Source: Trueperaceae bacterium
Lineage (GTDB): Bacteria; Deinococcota; Deinococci; Deinococcales; Trueperaceae
NCBI GenBank assembly: GCA_007122815.1
Contig: SKSV01000120.1
Coordinates: forward strand, 1-8,919
Reading direction: 5' to 3'
Length of the DNA: 8,919 bases
The notes below the pieces were generated by a model, which was not told the origin of the DNA, searched no databases, and was given only the letters and a program-made list of their open reading frames with translations. Every line of letters starts with the position of its first letter. Position 1 is the stretch's first letter. Both the position numbers and the translations under genes were made by a program. This document shows positions 1 through 5,691 of the stretch, one piece after another.

Positions 1-380
1 AGACGGGGATGACGCTAACGGGCGGCATCGCGTTGGTGTTCGGCGGGCTGTTCATCGCGCCTGGCGGGTTGTACCCTCGCGCGCGCAGGTGGTCGGTTCG
101 TGAGCTCGGTCCGCAGTTCGCGTCCGTGGCGGCTGCCGGCGTCGCAGCGGTCTTGGTGCTCGGTTGGGCGGCGTTCGGGCTAGTGCAGTTCGGGTGGTGC
201 CCTGCCCTCACGGCGCCGGTCCTGTCCTACGCGCGTCTGCTGCTGCTCTTCGATGTCTTGCTGCCGTTCTTCCCGATGACGGCGTTCGCAGGTCGGCGTG
301 TGTTGGAGGCATCGCGGGTCACGTGGGTTCTGCTCGCGCTCGCCACGCTGGTGCTGTGGGTCGTGTCGGTGATCGCGTGA
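1..380 (+). CDS. C-terminal part of an M50/site-2-protease-like membrane protein (5' end outside window)
   Basis: The frame is open to the left edge, and the ATG at position 9 is probably internal, so the protein most likely begins upstream. Residues counted from that ATG show hydrophobic segments at about 4-20, 37-62, 70-90 and 104-122. The stretch FIAPGGLYPRARR followed by RELG and a small-residue membrane helix resembles the 'APGAVY...RE.G...LAGP' region of archaeal-type M50 metallopeptidases. FDVLLPFFPMTAFAGRRVL (81-99) resembles their 'FNLLP..PLDG.KV' segment. The catalytic Asp of that motif is not in its usual place (an MTAFAG stretch instead), and the zinc-binding HExxH would lie upstream of the window. 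It could therefore be an inactive homologue or simply an unrelated polytopic protein. The family call rests on pattern resemblance only. The gene ends 163 nt before the GyrI-like gene. Confidence 0.5.
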   Translation, partial: TGMTLTGGIALVFGGLFIAPGGLYPRARRWSVRELGPQFASVAAAGVAAVLVLGWAAFGLVQFGWCPALTAPVLSYARLLLLFDVLLPFFPMTAFAGRRVLEASRVTWVLLALATLVLWVVSVIA

Positions 381-530
381 GTCGGGCATGCATGATGTAG
401 TACGGGCACTCACGGCTGCGGACACCTGCGAGAAGTGCATATGCTTTGGTGTTGACATTGGTCCGAGAGGATCGTCACCGACCTCGACCGATGGCCGGGG
501 CGGCACGGCCCGCTTGTCGAAGCGGGCGAG

Positions 531-535
531 AGGAG
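531..535 (+). promoter_or_regulatory. Ribosome-binding site deciding the start of the GyrI-like gene
   Basis: AGGAG lies 8 nt before the ATG at 544. The same frame is open back to an ATG at 388, but that upstream stretch has no comparable site and encodes nothing resembling the family, so 544 is the better start. Confidence 0.75.
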
Positions 536-543
536 CGTGTTCC

Positions 544-1002
544 ATGGCCTACGAGTGCGAACTCATCGATCAGCAGTCACGACCGACACTGGTCGTTCGG
601 CTGCGCACCGCAGTCGAGCGGTTCCCGGAGGTCCTGGGTCCGGCGTGGGGGTCGGTGATGGCCTGCGCTGGGAAGGTGGGGGCCACGCCGACCGACGCGC
701 CGTTCGTTGCCTACTACAACATGGACATGCAGGACCTCGACATCGAGGTCGGCTTCACCTTCGCGCAGCCGCTCGAGGGGGAAGGCGACGTGCGCCAGGG
801 CGAGATCCCGACGTGCAAGGCGGTGCAATGCATGCACATGGGGCCGTACGACGAAGTGGGCTCCGCCTACGAGGTGATGGCGATGTGGATCGCGGAACAC
901 GGGCTTCAGCACGCCGGCCCGTCCTTCGAGTTCTACCTGAACGACCCGCAGGAGACGCCCCCGGCCGAGTTGTTGACGCGGGTGGTCATACCGGTGCGGT
1001 GA
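544..1002 (+). CDS. GyrI-like small-molecule-binding domain protein
   Basis: This 152-residue protein consists of one GyrI-like/AraC effector-binding domain (SHS2-type duplicated fold). That domain binds small hydrophobic molecules in transcription activators such as BmrR and Rob, and inhibits gyrase in SbmC/GyrI. Visible family features are YECELIDQQ at the N terminus (first strand), FVAYYNMDMQDLDIEVGF (54-71), a GEIPTCKAVQCMHMGPYDEVGSAYEVM-like core (86-112), the WIAEHG helix (115-120) and FYLNDPQETPPAELLT (130-145) near the end. No DNA-binding domain is attached, so it is not itself a classic regulator. It is probably cytosolic, as there is no signal peptide or membrane segment. Start chosen at 544 from the AGGAG at 531. 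It is convergent with the CPBP protease gene, with 44 nt between the stops. The family call is firm; the ligand is unknown. Confidence 0.88.
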   Translation: MAYECELIDQQSRPTLVVRLRTAVERFPEVLGPAWGSVMACAGKVGATPTDAPFVAYYNMDMQDLDIEVGFTFAQPLEGEGDVRQGEIPTCKAVQCMHMGPYDEVGSAYEVMAMWIAEHGLQHAGPSFEFYLNDPQETPPAELLTRVVIPVR

Positions 1003-1046
1003 CGCACACCGCTGGCGGATACCAGGCGGCCGTCTCGGCGCGCTCC

Positions 1047-1907
1047 TCAAGCAACCCGACTCGACAGCGGTCGGCGTAGACGCTGCCGGCCGTCGGCCAT
1101 GGCGATCACCGCCACGACGAGCCAGAGCAAGGCTCCCCAAGCGAGCAGGAAGGTCAAGAGGGGTGCGCCGGTCACGGCAGGTTGGAGGATCAGCACGCTG
1201 GCCGTGAGGCTAGCGTGCATGATCATCGCCACGGGCAGGCTCTCGGTACGGTCATGAACCCACGTCATGATGATCCTGAAGGCGGGCAGCCAGGCGAAGA
1301 GCTGTGCGGTCAGGATAGCGAGCTCGAGGATGCCGGAGGGCATGCCGCCTCCCCAGATCATCACGAGGAAGTGCCAGGCTCCCCACGCTACTCCCACGAT
1401 GAGCCCGGTGGTCAAGACGCCATGGCGCGTCCTCGAGGCAGGTACGGCGAACCCCGTCCAGCCGAGCTCCTCGAAGATGCCGACCACTAGCCCCACCCCG
1501 AGACCCAGGAGCAGGAGCGACGCCGTGTCGCTCGTCGTGATGATGCTCGGGAGGTGACCTTCTGAGAAGGGGGCGAGCGCCAGGAGTGTCGCCGCCAGCG
1601 AGAGCGGGGCGGTCAGGAGCGCGACCACGTACCAGCGAACCTCCGCGCGCCACCTGAGCAGCCGGGACAGGAGCTCGCGAACGCCCGCGCCGCCTCCGAC
1701 GAGGCCGGTCACGAGGATGGCCGCGACGCTCGGGCCGGCGAGCATCGCCAGGTAGACGAACGGCATTCGGGCCTCGAGTGGCTCCGACGTGCCGGAGAGC
1801 CCGTCGAGCCCGACCGTGACAAGGATGCCGCCCCAGGAGATCGCGATCGTCAGGGCGAAGTACGTCAGCAACGGCTTCGATCTGGCGAACGCCGCCAGCT
1901 GGGTCAT
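1047..1907 (-). CDS. CPBP family intramembrane metalloprotease
   Basis: A 286-residue multi-pass membrane protein of the CPBP (CAAX protease and bacteriocin-processing, Abi) family. The glutamic-type/metal-dependent active site sits inside the membrane. The three signature motifs are present in order: EELGWTGF with E146 and E147, AWGAWHF with H179, and MIMHASLT with H231. Motif 1 is usually EExxxR; here the Arg is replaced by Thr-151, a variant I associate with a subgroup of these proteins (from memory). Hydrophobic segments lie at about 14-32, 50-71, 92-112, 129-145, 163-184, 194-212, 225-243 and 249-270. The ATG at 1907 is preceded by GGAGGA with 5-nt spacing. The frame continues open to 2018, but that part looks non-coding. 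Substrates of this family are mostly unknown; some members process peptides or confer bacteriocin self-immunity. Monocistronic, divergent from the SPFH operon. Confidence 0.92.
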   Translation of the reverse strand: MTQLAAFARSKPLLTYFALTIAISWGGILVTVGLDGLSGTSEPLEARMPFVYLAMLAGPSVAAILVTGLVGGGAGVRELLSRLLRWRAEVRWYVVALLTAPLSLAATLLALAPFSEGHLPSIITTSDTASLLLLGLGVGLVVGIFEELGWTGFAVPASRTRHGVLTTGLIVGVAWGAWHFLVMIWGGGMPSGILELAILTAQLFAWLPAFRIIMTWVHDRTESLPVAMIMHASLTASVLILQPAVTGAPLLTFLLAWGALLWLVVAVIAMADGRQRLRRPLSSRVA

Positions 1908-1912
1908 CGGTG

Positions 1913-1918
1913 TCCTCC
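1913..1918 (-). promoter_or_regulatory. Ribosome-binding site of the CPBP protease gene
   Basis: On the minus strand GGAGGA stands 5 nt before the ATG at 1907. It fixes the start inside a longer open frame that runs back to 2018. Confidence 0.8.
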
Positions 1919-2073
1919 GCGGGTTGTGGTGATGAGGTGGTTCGCATCGTGTTGGGCCGATCTCGGCTATAGGCAAGTATGACTCGGTCACGAACACCAA
2001 GGTGCCCGAGGCCGGCAATCGCGCGCAGGCAGCGCTTGGTCAGCGGCGCACCCCGCCGCAGCATCAGCTCAAG

Positions 2074-2089
2074 AATGTGATATCATATT
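2074..2089. promoter_or_regulatory. AT-rich imperfect palindrome, candidate operator of the SPFH operon
   Basis: AATGTGATATCATATT is a 16-nt inverted repeat: the two 8-nt arms match at 7 of 8 positions around a perfect TGATATCA core. It is a sharp AT-rich island in very GC-rich surroundings, and its right end lies 38 nt before the SPFH start codon, where a -10 region would fit. The short AT-rich dyad suits a dimeric or tetrameric ribbon-helix-helix repressor, and the operon encodes one. I see no convincing -35/-10 pair, so the exact promoter is not assigned. The link to the RHH protein is inference. Confidence 0.45.
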
Positions 2090-2117
2090 GATTGCACTGC
2101 GGGTCGCACGGCCGCTC

Positions 2118-2124
2118 AGGAGGA
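2118..2124 (+). promoter_or_regulatory. Ribosome-binding site deciding the SPFH start
   Basis: AGGAGGA directly precedes the ATG at 2128 (3 nt between). The upstream in-frame TTG at 2092 has no such site and lies next to the palindrome, so it is not used as the start here. Confidence 0.8.
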
Positions 2125-2127
2125 CGA

Positions 2128-3048
2128 ATGACCACCATCGATCCCTCACCCTTCGCGCTCGACATGCCCGTCCCTCAAGTCCGAGAGCGGCCCGTGTGGA
2201 TGCTGCCGGGCCTCCCCGTCCTCGCGCTCGCGATCGCGCTGTCGCTGGCCGGCGGCTACGCGATCTACGAGTTGGCGACCGGCACCACACCGTTGTGGCC
2301 GGTGGTGATCGCCGGCGTGCTGTTCCTGATGGCAGGCATCCTCTACGGCGGGCTCACCATCGTGGCACCCCGCGAGGCGCGGGTCATCCAGTTCCTCGGC
2401 GCCTACACCGGCACCGTTCGCGAGCCCGGCCTGCGCTTCGTCAACCCGTTCACCACCCGCCGGAAGGTCTCGACGCGTATCCGCAATCACGAGACGACCG
2501 TCTCCAAGGTCAACGACGCCGACGGGAACCCGATCGAGATCGCCGCGGTGGTGGTGTGGCAGGTGGAGGACACGGCGCGAGCGGTGTTCGAGGTGGACGA
2601 CTTCGTCCAGTTCGTGACCGTGCAGGCCGAGACCGCCGTGCGGCAGATCGCCACGAGCTACCCGTACGACGCGCGCTCCGACACCTTGCTGTCGCTGCGC
2701 GACAGCGCCGAGGAGATCACCGAGAAGCTCTCCCAAGAGGTCGCGGCGCGGGTGGCGGCGGCAGGCGTGAAGATCGTGGAGTCGCGCATCACGCATCTCG
2801 CCTACGCCAAGGAGATCGCCCAGGCGATGCTGCAACGTCAGCAGGCCAGCGCGGTGGTCGCCGCCCGGCAGCAGATAGTCGAGGGCGCGGTGGGAATGGT
2901 CGAGATGGCGCTCGAGCGGCTAGAGCAGCGCAGTGTCGTCGAACTCGACGACGAGCGCCGCGCGGCGATGGTCAGCAACCTGCTCGTAGTGCTGTGCGGG
3001 ACGCAAGCCACGCAGCCCGTCGTCAACACCGGCACCCTCTACAGCTGA
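2128..3048 (+). CDS. SPFH/Band 7 domain membrane protein
   Basis: A 306-residue protein with two N-terminal membrane helices (about 25-48 and 56-79) followed by an SPFH/prohibitin-like domain (about 80-240). The domain starts with the typical [20 protein letters not shown] and GLRFVNPF segments (78-108). It ends in a charged, Ala/Glu-rich helix with the [22 protein letters not shown] pattern (226-247) that usually forms a coiled coil. The C-terminal tail (248-306) has no Gln-rich flotillin repeats. SPFH proteins assemble into ring-like membrane scaffolds that organise lipid microdomains or hold proteases and transporters. No catalytic site is visible. It is the first gene of a four-gene operon; the RHH gene begins 16 nt downstream, a pairing I recall from several high-GC bacteria. 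The domain call is firm; the specific role is unknown. Confidence 0.92.
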   Translation: MTTIDPSPFALDMPVPQVRERPVWMLPGLPVLALAIALSLAGGYAIYELATGTTPLWPVVIAGVLFLMAGILYGGLTIVAPREARVIQFLGAYTGTVREPGLRFVNPFTTRRKVSTRIRNHETTVSKVNDADGNPIEIAAVVVWQVEDTARAVFEVDDFVQFVTVQAETAVRQIATSYPYDARSDTLLSLRDSAEEITEKLSQEVAARVAAAGVKIVESRITHLAYAKEIAQAMLQRQQASAVVAARQQIVEGAVGMVEMALERLEQRSVVELDDERRAAMVSNLLVVLCGTQATQPVVNTGTLYS

Positions 3049-3064
3049 GGGGCGCCGGGCGGCG

Positions 3065-3379
3065 ATGGCGGCGAAGGAGCGCAAGAGCGTACTGTTGCGA
3101 CTCGATCCTGACGTTCACGAGGCGCTCTCGCGCTGGGCGGCGGACGAGCTGCGCAGCGCGAACGCGCAGATCGAGTTCCTGCTCCGCCGCGCCTTAGGAC
3201 AGGCGGGACGCCTACCTAGGGGCGTCCGGGCCGACGTCACCTCCCTCCCGCGCCGCGGTCGTCCACCGAAGGGCGCCGACGGCGCCGACGAACCCGACGC
3301 CGCCGAGGAACCCGACACCGAACGCGGCGAGCCCGAGGCGGGGGATCCGCGTCCGGACCCTCACGAGGAGAACCCCTGA
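3065..3379 (+). CDS. Arc-like ribbon-helix-helix protein with AT-hook-like tail
   Basis: A 104-residue protein. Residues 6-45 match an Arc/CopG ribbon-helix-helix fold: [16 protein letters not shown] gives the DNA-contacting strand and first helix, then [21 protein letters not shown] the second helix. After a basic linker comes RRGRPPKG (63-70), which contains the GRP core of an AT-hook. The last ~34 residues are very acidic and Pro/Asp/Glu-rich, probably disordered. Members of this fold bind operators as dimers or higher oligomers and commonly repress their own operons. The start ATG has a GAGGGG overlapping the SPFH stop codon, and 9 nt separate its stop from the ATPase start, so it is translationally linked to both neighbours. 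Autoregulation through the palindrome at 2074 is an inference. Although antitoxin-like, there is no toxin next to it. Confidence 0.82.
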   Translation: MAAKERKSVLLRLDPDVHEALSRWAADELRSANAQIEFLLRRALGQAGRLPRGVRADVTSLPRRGRPPKGADGADEPDAAEEPDTERGEPEAGDPRPDPHEENP

Positions 3380-3383
3380 GGAG
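3378..3383 (+). promoter_or_regulatory. Ribosome-binding site overlapping the RHH stop codon
   Basis: GAGGAG overlaps the TGA of the RHH gene and lies 5 nt before the ATG at 3389. It supports ATG 3389 rather than the GTG two codons upstream at 3383, which overlaps the site itself. Confidence 0.7.
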
Positions 3384-3388
3384 TGACC

Positions 3389-4321
3389 ATGCGCAGCGCA
3401 GCGAGCGTTGAACGGCTCTCGAAGCGCTACGGGAGCGTGAGGGCAGTCGAGGACGTCAGCTTCACGATCGAGACGGGCGAGGTCTTCGGCATCGTGGGCC
3501 CCAACGGTGCCGGCAAGACCACCATCCTCGAGTGCATCGAGGGGTTGCGCCGACCGGACGAGGGCCGTGTCCGGGTGCTCGGCCTCGACCCGTGGTGCGA
3601 GCGCTACGCGCTCCGTGAGCGCATTGGCGTCCAGCTGCAGACTGCCGCGCTCCCCGAGCGTATCCGCGTCGGTGAGGCGGTCACGCTCTTCGCCGACCTG
3701 TACCGGCGCCGTGGAGACCCCGAGGCGGCGCTGCGCCGTGTCGGCCTCGCCGACCGACGCGGCGCCGCTGTCGCGCACCTCTCTGGCGGCCAGCGTCAGC
3801 GGCTCTTCATCGCCCTCGCGCTGGTGCACGAACCCGAGGTGGTGTTCCTCGACGAGCTCACCACCGGCCTCGATCCACAGGGGCGCCGCGACGCCTGGGA
3901 CCTCGTGCGAGACATCCGCGAGCGGGGTGCAACCGTGGTCCTTACCACGCACTTCATGGAGGAGGCCGAGCGTCTGTGCGACCGCGTCGCGATCTTCGAC
4001 CTTGGCCGCGTCGTGGCGCTCGACACCGTCGGGCGGCTCATCGCCTCGCTGGGTGAGGAGCGGCGCGTGGCGTTCACTCACATTGGCGCACTCGACGACG
4101 CGGCCGTGCGCGCCCTACCGGGCGTCGTGCGCGTCGAACGCCTGGGCGACCGTGTTGTCGTTTCGGTACGCGGCGCCGGCACCGCAGGGCGTGTGACGAC
4201 GGCGCTCGAGGAGACCGGCGTCGCGTTCGACGACCTCCGCGTCGAGCGACCGACTCTCGAGGACGTGTTCCTCGCGCGTACCGGCGCACGCCTGCCCGGG
4301 GCCGATGCGCCGGAGGCGTGA
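3389..4321 (+). CDS. ABC transporter ATP-binding protein (ABC-2 exporter type)
   Basis: A 310-residue ATPase that powers the permease encoded next. All nucleotide-binding motifs are present: Walker A GPNGAGKTT (37-45), Q-loop around VQLQTAALPE (81-90), signature LSGGQRQRL (131-139), Walker B VVFLDELTTGLD (151-162) with the catalytic Glu-156, and the H-loop TTHFMEEAE with His-188. Walker B reads DELTTGLD where most relatives have DEPTTGLD; I recall this Leu form from a subset of drug-exporter ATPases, so it is not damage. The C-terminal region (about 225-300), with RVERPTLEDVFLARTG near its end, is typical of DrrA/CcmA-like ATPases of ABC-2 exporters. The substrate cannot be read from the sequence; drugs, lipids, glycans or peptides are possible. 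Its stop codon overlaps the permease ribosome-binding site. Confidence 0.93.
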   Translation: MRSAASVERLSKRYGSVRAVEDVSFTIETGEVFGIVGPNGAGKTTILECIEGLRRPDEGRVRVLGLDPWCERYALRERIGVQLQTAALPERIRVGEAVTLFADLYRRRGDPEAALRRVGLADRRGAAVAHLSGGQRQRLFIALALVHEPEVVFLDELTTGLDPQGRRDAWDLVRDIRERGATVVLTTHFMEEAERLCDRVAIFDLGRVVALDTVGRLIASLGEERRVAFTHIGALDDAAVRALPGVVRVERLGDRVVVSVRGAGTAGRVTTALEETGVAFDDLRVERPTLEDVFLARTGARLPGADAPEA

Positions 4322-4326
4322 GGAGG
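4321..4326 (+). promoter_or_regulatory. Ribosome-binding site of the permease, overlapping the ATPase stop
   Basis: AGGAGG begins on the last base of the ATPase stop codon and lies 8 nt before ATG 4335. It excludes the upstream in-frame ATG at 4305, which precedes it inside the ATPase gene, and leaves only 2 nt to the GTG at 4329. Confidence 0.72.
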
Positions 4327-4334
4327 CGGTGCAC

Positions 4335-5081
4335 ATGCGCGCGTTCCGTTCCCTGGCCTGGCTGTTCGCGAAGCTCGCGCTGCGCGACCCCACCAGCGTG
4401 TTCTTCTCGCTGGCGTTGGCGCCCGCGCTCGTCGTCCTGTTCGGCCTCGCCTTCCGCGATGCTCCGGTGGCGCTCCAGAACGGCATCGGTGCGATGGATC
4501 ACCAGCTCCCGGCGATCGCCGCCTGGGTGTTCGCCATGACCGGGCTGTTCACGGTGCCGATCACCGTGCTCACCCGCCGCGAGACAGGCACGCTCCGCCG
4601 GCTGCAGGCCACACCGTTGCGCCCAGCAACCTACCTCGCGGCCGACGTCCTCGTGCAGCTGACCCAGGCTCTCGCGGGCCTCGGTCTGCTGTTCGCCGTG
4701 GGCGTGATCGGCTTCGGCGCCCGCCCCACCGGCGCGCCCGTATCGATCCTTGCGGCGGCCCTGCTGGGCGCCCTGGCCTTCCTGGCGCTCGGGTACTCCC
4801 TAGCCGCCGTGCTGCCGAGCAGCCGCAGCACGCTTATCGTCGGCAACCTGTTGGCGGTGCCCATGCTCTTCCTCTCCGGGGCGACCGCGCCGCTCGAGGT
4901 GATGCCGCAGGGCGTGCGTGACGTGGCGGCGTTCAACCCGCTGCTCCACGCCGTGACGCTCTTGCGGGGCGCCTGGAACGGCGAGCCGTGCTCTAGCCTC
5001 GTGATCGAGGTCGCGGCCGTGGTCGCCCTGTTCGTTGCCGCGGCGCTGGTGGCGGTGGCGAGGTTCCGATGGGAGGTGTGA
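4335..5081 (+). CDS. ABC-2 type transporter permease
   Basis: A 248-residue membrane protein with about six hydrophobic segments (roughly 23-40, 58-78, 107-127, 135-158, 168-184 and 222-242), the usual ABC-2 permease layout. Family marks are RRETGTLRRLQATPLRPATYL (81-101) in the cytoplasmic coupling loop after the second helix, and FLSGATAPLEVMPQGV followed by FNPLLHAVTLLRGAW (179-214), the conserved region between helices 5 and 6. The short form is typical of half-size permeases that dimerise and work with a separate ATPase. It forms an exporter with the 3389-4321 ATPase; the two genes are separated by 13 nt. It is the last gene of the SPFH-RHH-ABC operon, followed by 154 nt before the dodecin gene. 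Confidence 0.92.
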   Translation: MRAFRSLAWLFAKLALRDPTSVFFSLALAPALVVLFGLAFRDAPVALQNGIGAMDHQLPAIAAWVFAMTGLFTVPITVLTRRETGTLRRLQATPLRPATYLAADVLVQLTQALAGLGLLFAVGVIGFGARPTGAPVSILAAALLGALAFLALGYSLAAVLPSSRSTLIVGNLLAVPMLFLSGATAPLEVMPQGVRDVAAFNPLLHAVTLLRGAWNGEPCSSLVIEVAAVVALFVAAALVAVARFRWEV

Positions 5082-5105
5082 TCAGGATGCCGAGGGACTC
5101 GTGCC

Positions 5106-5140
5106 GGTCGCAGCGACCCGTGCGTCGCTCCGGAAGCGAC
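5106..5140. repeat. Cluster of GTCGC/GCGAC inverted repeats with mutually exclusive hairpins
   Basis: GGTCGC-A-GCGACC (5106-5118) is a perfect odd palindrome. AGCGAC (5112-5117), GTCGCT (5124-5129) and AGCGAC (5135-5140) let the middle arm pair with either neighbour, giving two alternative 6-bp stems with loops of 6 and 5 nt. There is no T-run. It lies between the permease gene and the dodecin gene and may be a weak terminator, a processing site or a protein-binding site. Short GC-rich arms can occur by chance in such DNA. Confidence 0.3.
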
Positions 5141-5221
5141 AGGAGAAGCGGCTGAACGATACAGGTTTGCACGGGTGCGTCCCGTACCCTGGCGACGACA
5201 CGAACGAAGAGGCACGACGAG

Positions 5222-5228
5222 AAGGAGG
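5222..5228 (+). promoter_or_regulatory. Ribosome-binding site of the dodecin-family gene
   Basis: AAGGAGG, the best Shine-Dalgarno match in the window, lies 7 nt before ATG 5236. It shows that this short gene has its own strong translation start, and that the frame open upstream from 5035 is not coding. Confidence 0.8.
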
Positions 5229-5235
5229 AGAGTAC

Positions 5236-5448
5236 ATGGCACCGATGGTGAAGGTCATCGAGGTCCTGGCGCAATCAGAGACCAGTTGGGACGATGCGGC
5301 CAGAGTGGCGCTCGAAGAGGCCTCGAAGACGATCAGGGGCATCCAGAGCATCTACGTCAAAGAGATGCAGGCCATCGTCGAGAACGATCGGATCGTGAAG
5401 TACAGGATCAACGCGAAGATCTCGTTCGTTCTCGAGAGGGACAGCTGA
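5236..5448 (+). CDS. Dodecin family protein lacking canonical flavin ligands
   Basis: A 70-residue protein with the dodecin beta-alpha-beta-beta pattern: VKVIEVLAQS (5-14), helix SWDDAARVALEEASKTI (17-33), then strands IQSIYVKEMQAIVEN and IVKYRINAKISFVLE (36-67). Dodecins form hollow dodecamers that store riboflavin, lumichrome, FMN or CoA. Aligning without gaps to the Halobacterium dodecin as I remember it puts its flavin-stacking Trp36 at Ser-38 and Gln55 at Arg-57, so flavin binding as in the archetype is doubtful. Trp-18 is in the helix start and is not the stacking residue. It seems to be a separate transcription unit after the ABC operon, given the 154-nt gap and strong ribosome-binding site. 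A weak TACCCT (5185-5190) could be its -10 box. The fold call is firm; the ligand is open. Confidence 0.88.
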   Translation: MAPMVKVIEVLAQSETSWDDAARVALEEASKTIRGIQSIYVKEMQAIVENDRIVKYRINAKISFVLERDS

Positions 5449-5459
5449 TCTCGCCGTCA

Positions 5460-5474
5460 TCGTGCACTGCACGA
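5460..5474. repeat. 15-nt perfect odd palindrome after the dodecin gene
   Basis: TCGTGCA-C-TGCACGA is symmetric around position 5467 and begins 12 nt after the dodecin stop. Flanking TCATC (5457-5461) and GATGA (5475-5479) partly extend the symmetry. As RNA it would form a 6-bp stem with a 3-nt loop but has no T-tract, so it is a poor terminator. It could equally be an operator for the hydrolase gene, whose start is 217 nt further on. Confidence 0.35.
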
Positions 5475-5680
5475 GATGAAGACGCCGGCCGAGCGTGATC
5501 CGCGCCAGCGTCTCGGATAACACCGGCAGGTTCGGGCGGACGAGTTTGCCTTGACTAACTGCTCTGCCCTAACGCGTTGCGGCGTGCCGTTGGCGTTCGT
5601 TCGTTTGCCACGTCGGAGCGGAATCGGCCGGGCTCGGGCCCCTACGCGTCTACGCGCTAGTCGGCCAGGCCCGCTAGGTA

Positions 5681-5686
5681 GGAGGA
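5681..5686 (+). promoter_or_regulatory. Ribosome-binding site deciding the serine hydrolase start
   Basis: GGAGGA precedes ATG 5692 by 5 nt. The start it selects places the signal peptide at the N terminus. The frame open back to a TTG at 5551 would add 47 Arg-rich residues with no such site. Confidence 0.85.
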
Positions 5687-5691
5687 ACGAC

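Noticed and set aside
452..457. Exact TTGACA hexamer upstream of the GyrI-like gene
   Set aside because: It is a perfect -35 match, but no acceptable -10 lies 16-18 nt downstream. A TATGCT (440-445) lies upstream instead, so no promoter was called.
388..543. N-terminal extension of the GyrI-like protein from ATG 388
   Set aside because: The extension resembles nothing in the family, and a good AGGAG stands right before ATG 544.
1009..1018. CCGCTGGCGG as a terminator between the convergent GyrI-like and CPBP genes
   Set aside because: The stem is only 4 bp with a 2-nt loop and there is no T-run, so it is too weak to call.
1975..2070. Minus-strand frame reading MLRRGAPLTKRCLRAIAGL, a possible gene relic upstream of the CPBP gene
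   Set aside because: It looks faintly coding, but I recognise no family and there is no start signal. It may be ordinary GC-rich intergenic DNA.
3544..3860. Leu in place of Pro in the Walker B stretch (DELTTGLD) as a sign of an inactive ATPase
   Set aside because: The catalytic Glu, Walker A Lys, signature and His switch are all intact, and the Leu form is familiar from exporter ATPases.
3212..4081. Minus-strand open frame of 289 codons opposite the RHH and ATPase genes
   Set aside because: The plus strand carries all ABC ATPase motifs here; the minus frame has none and is a shadow.
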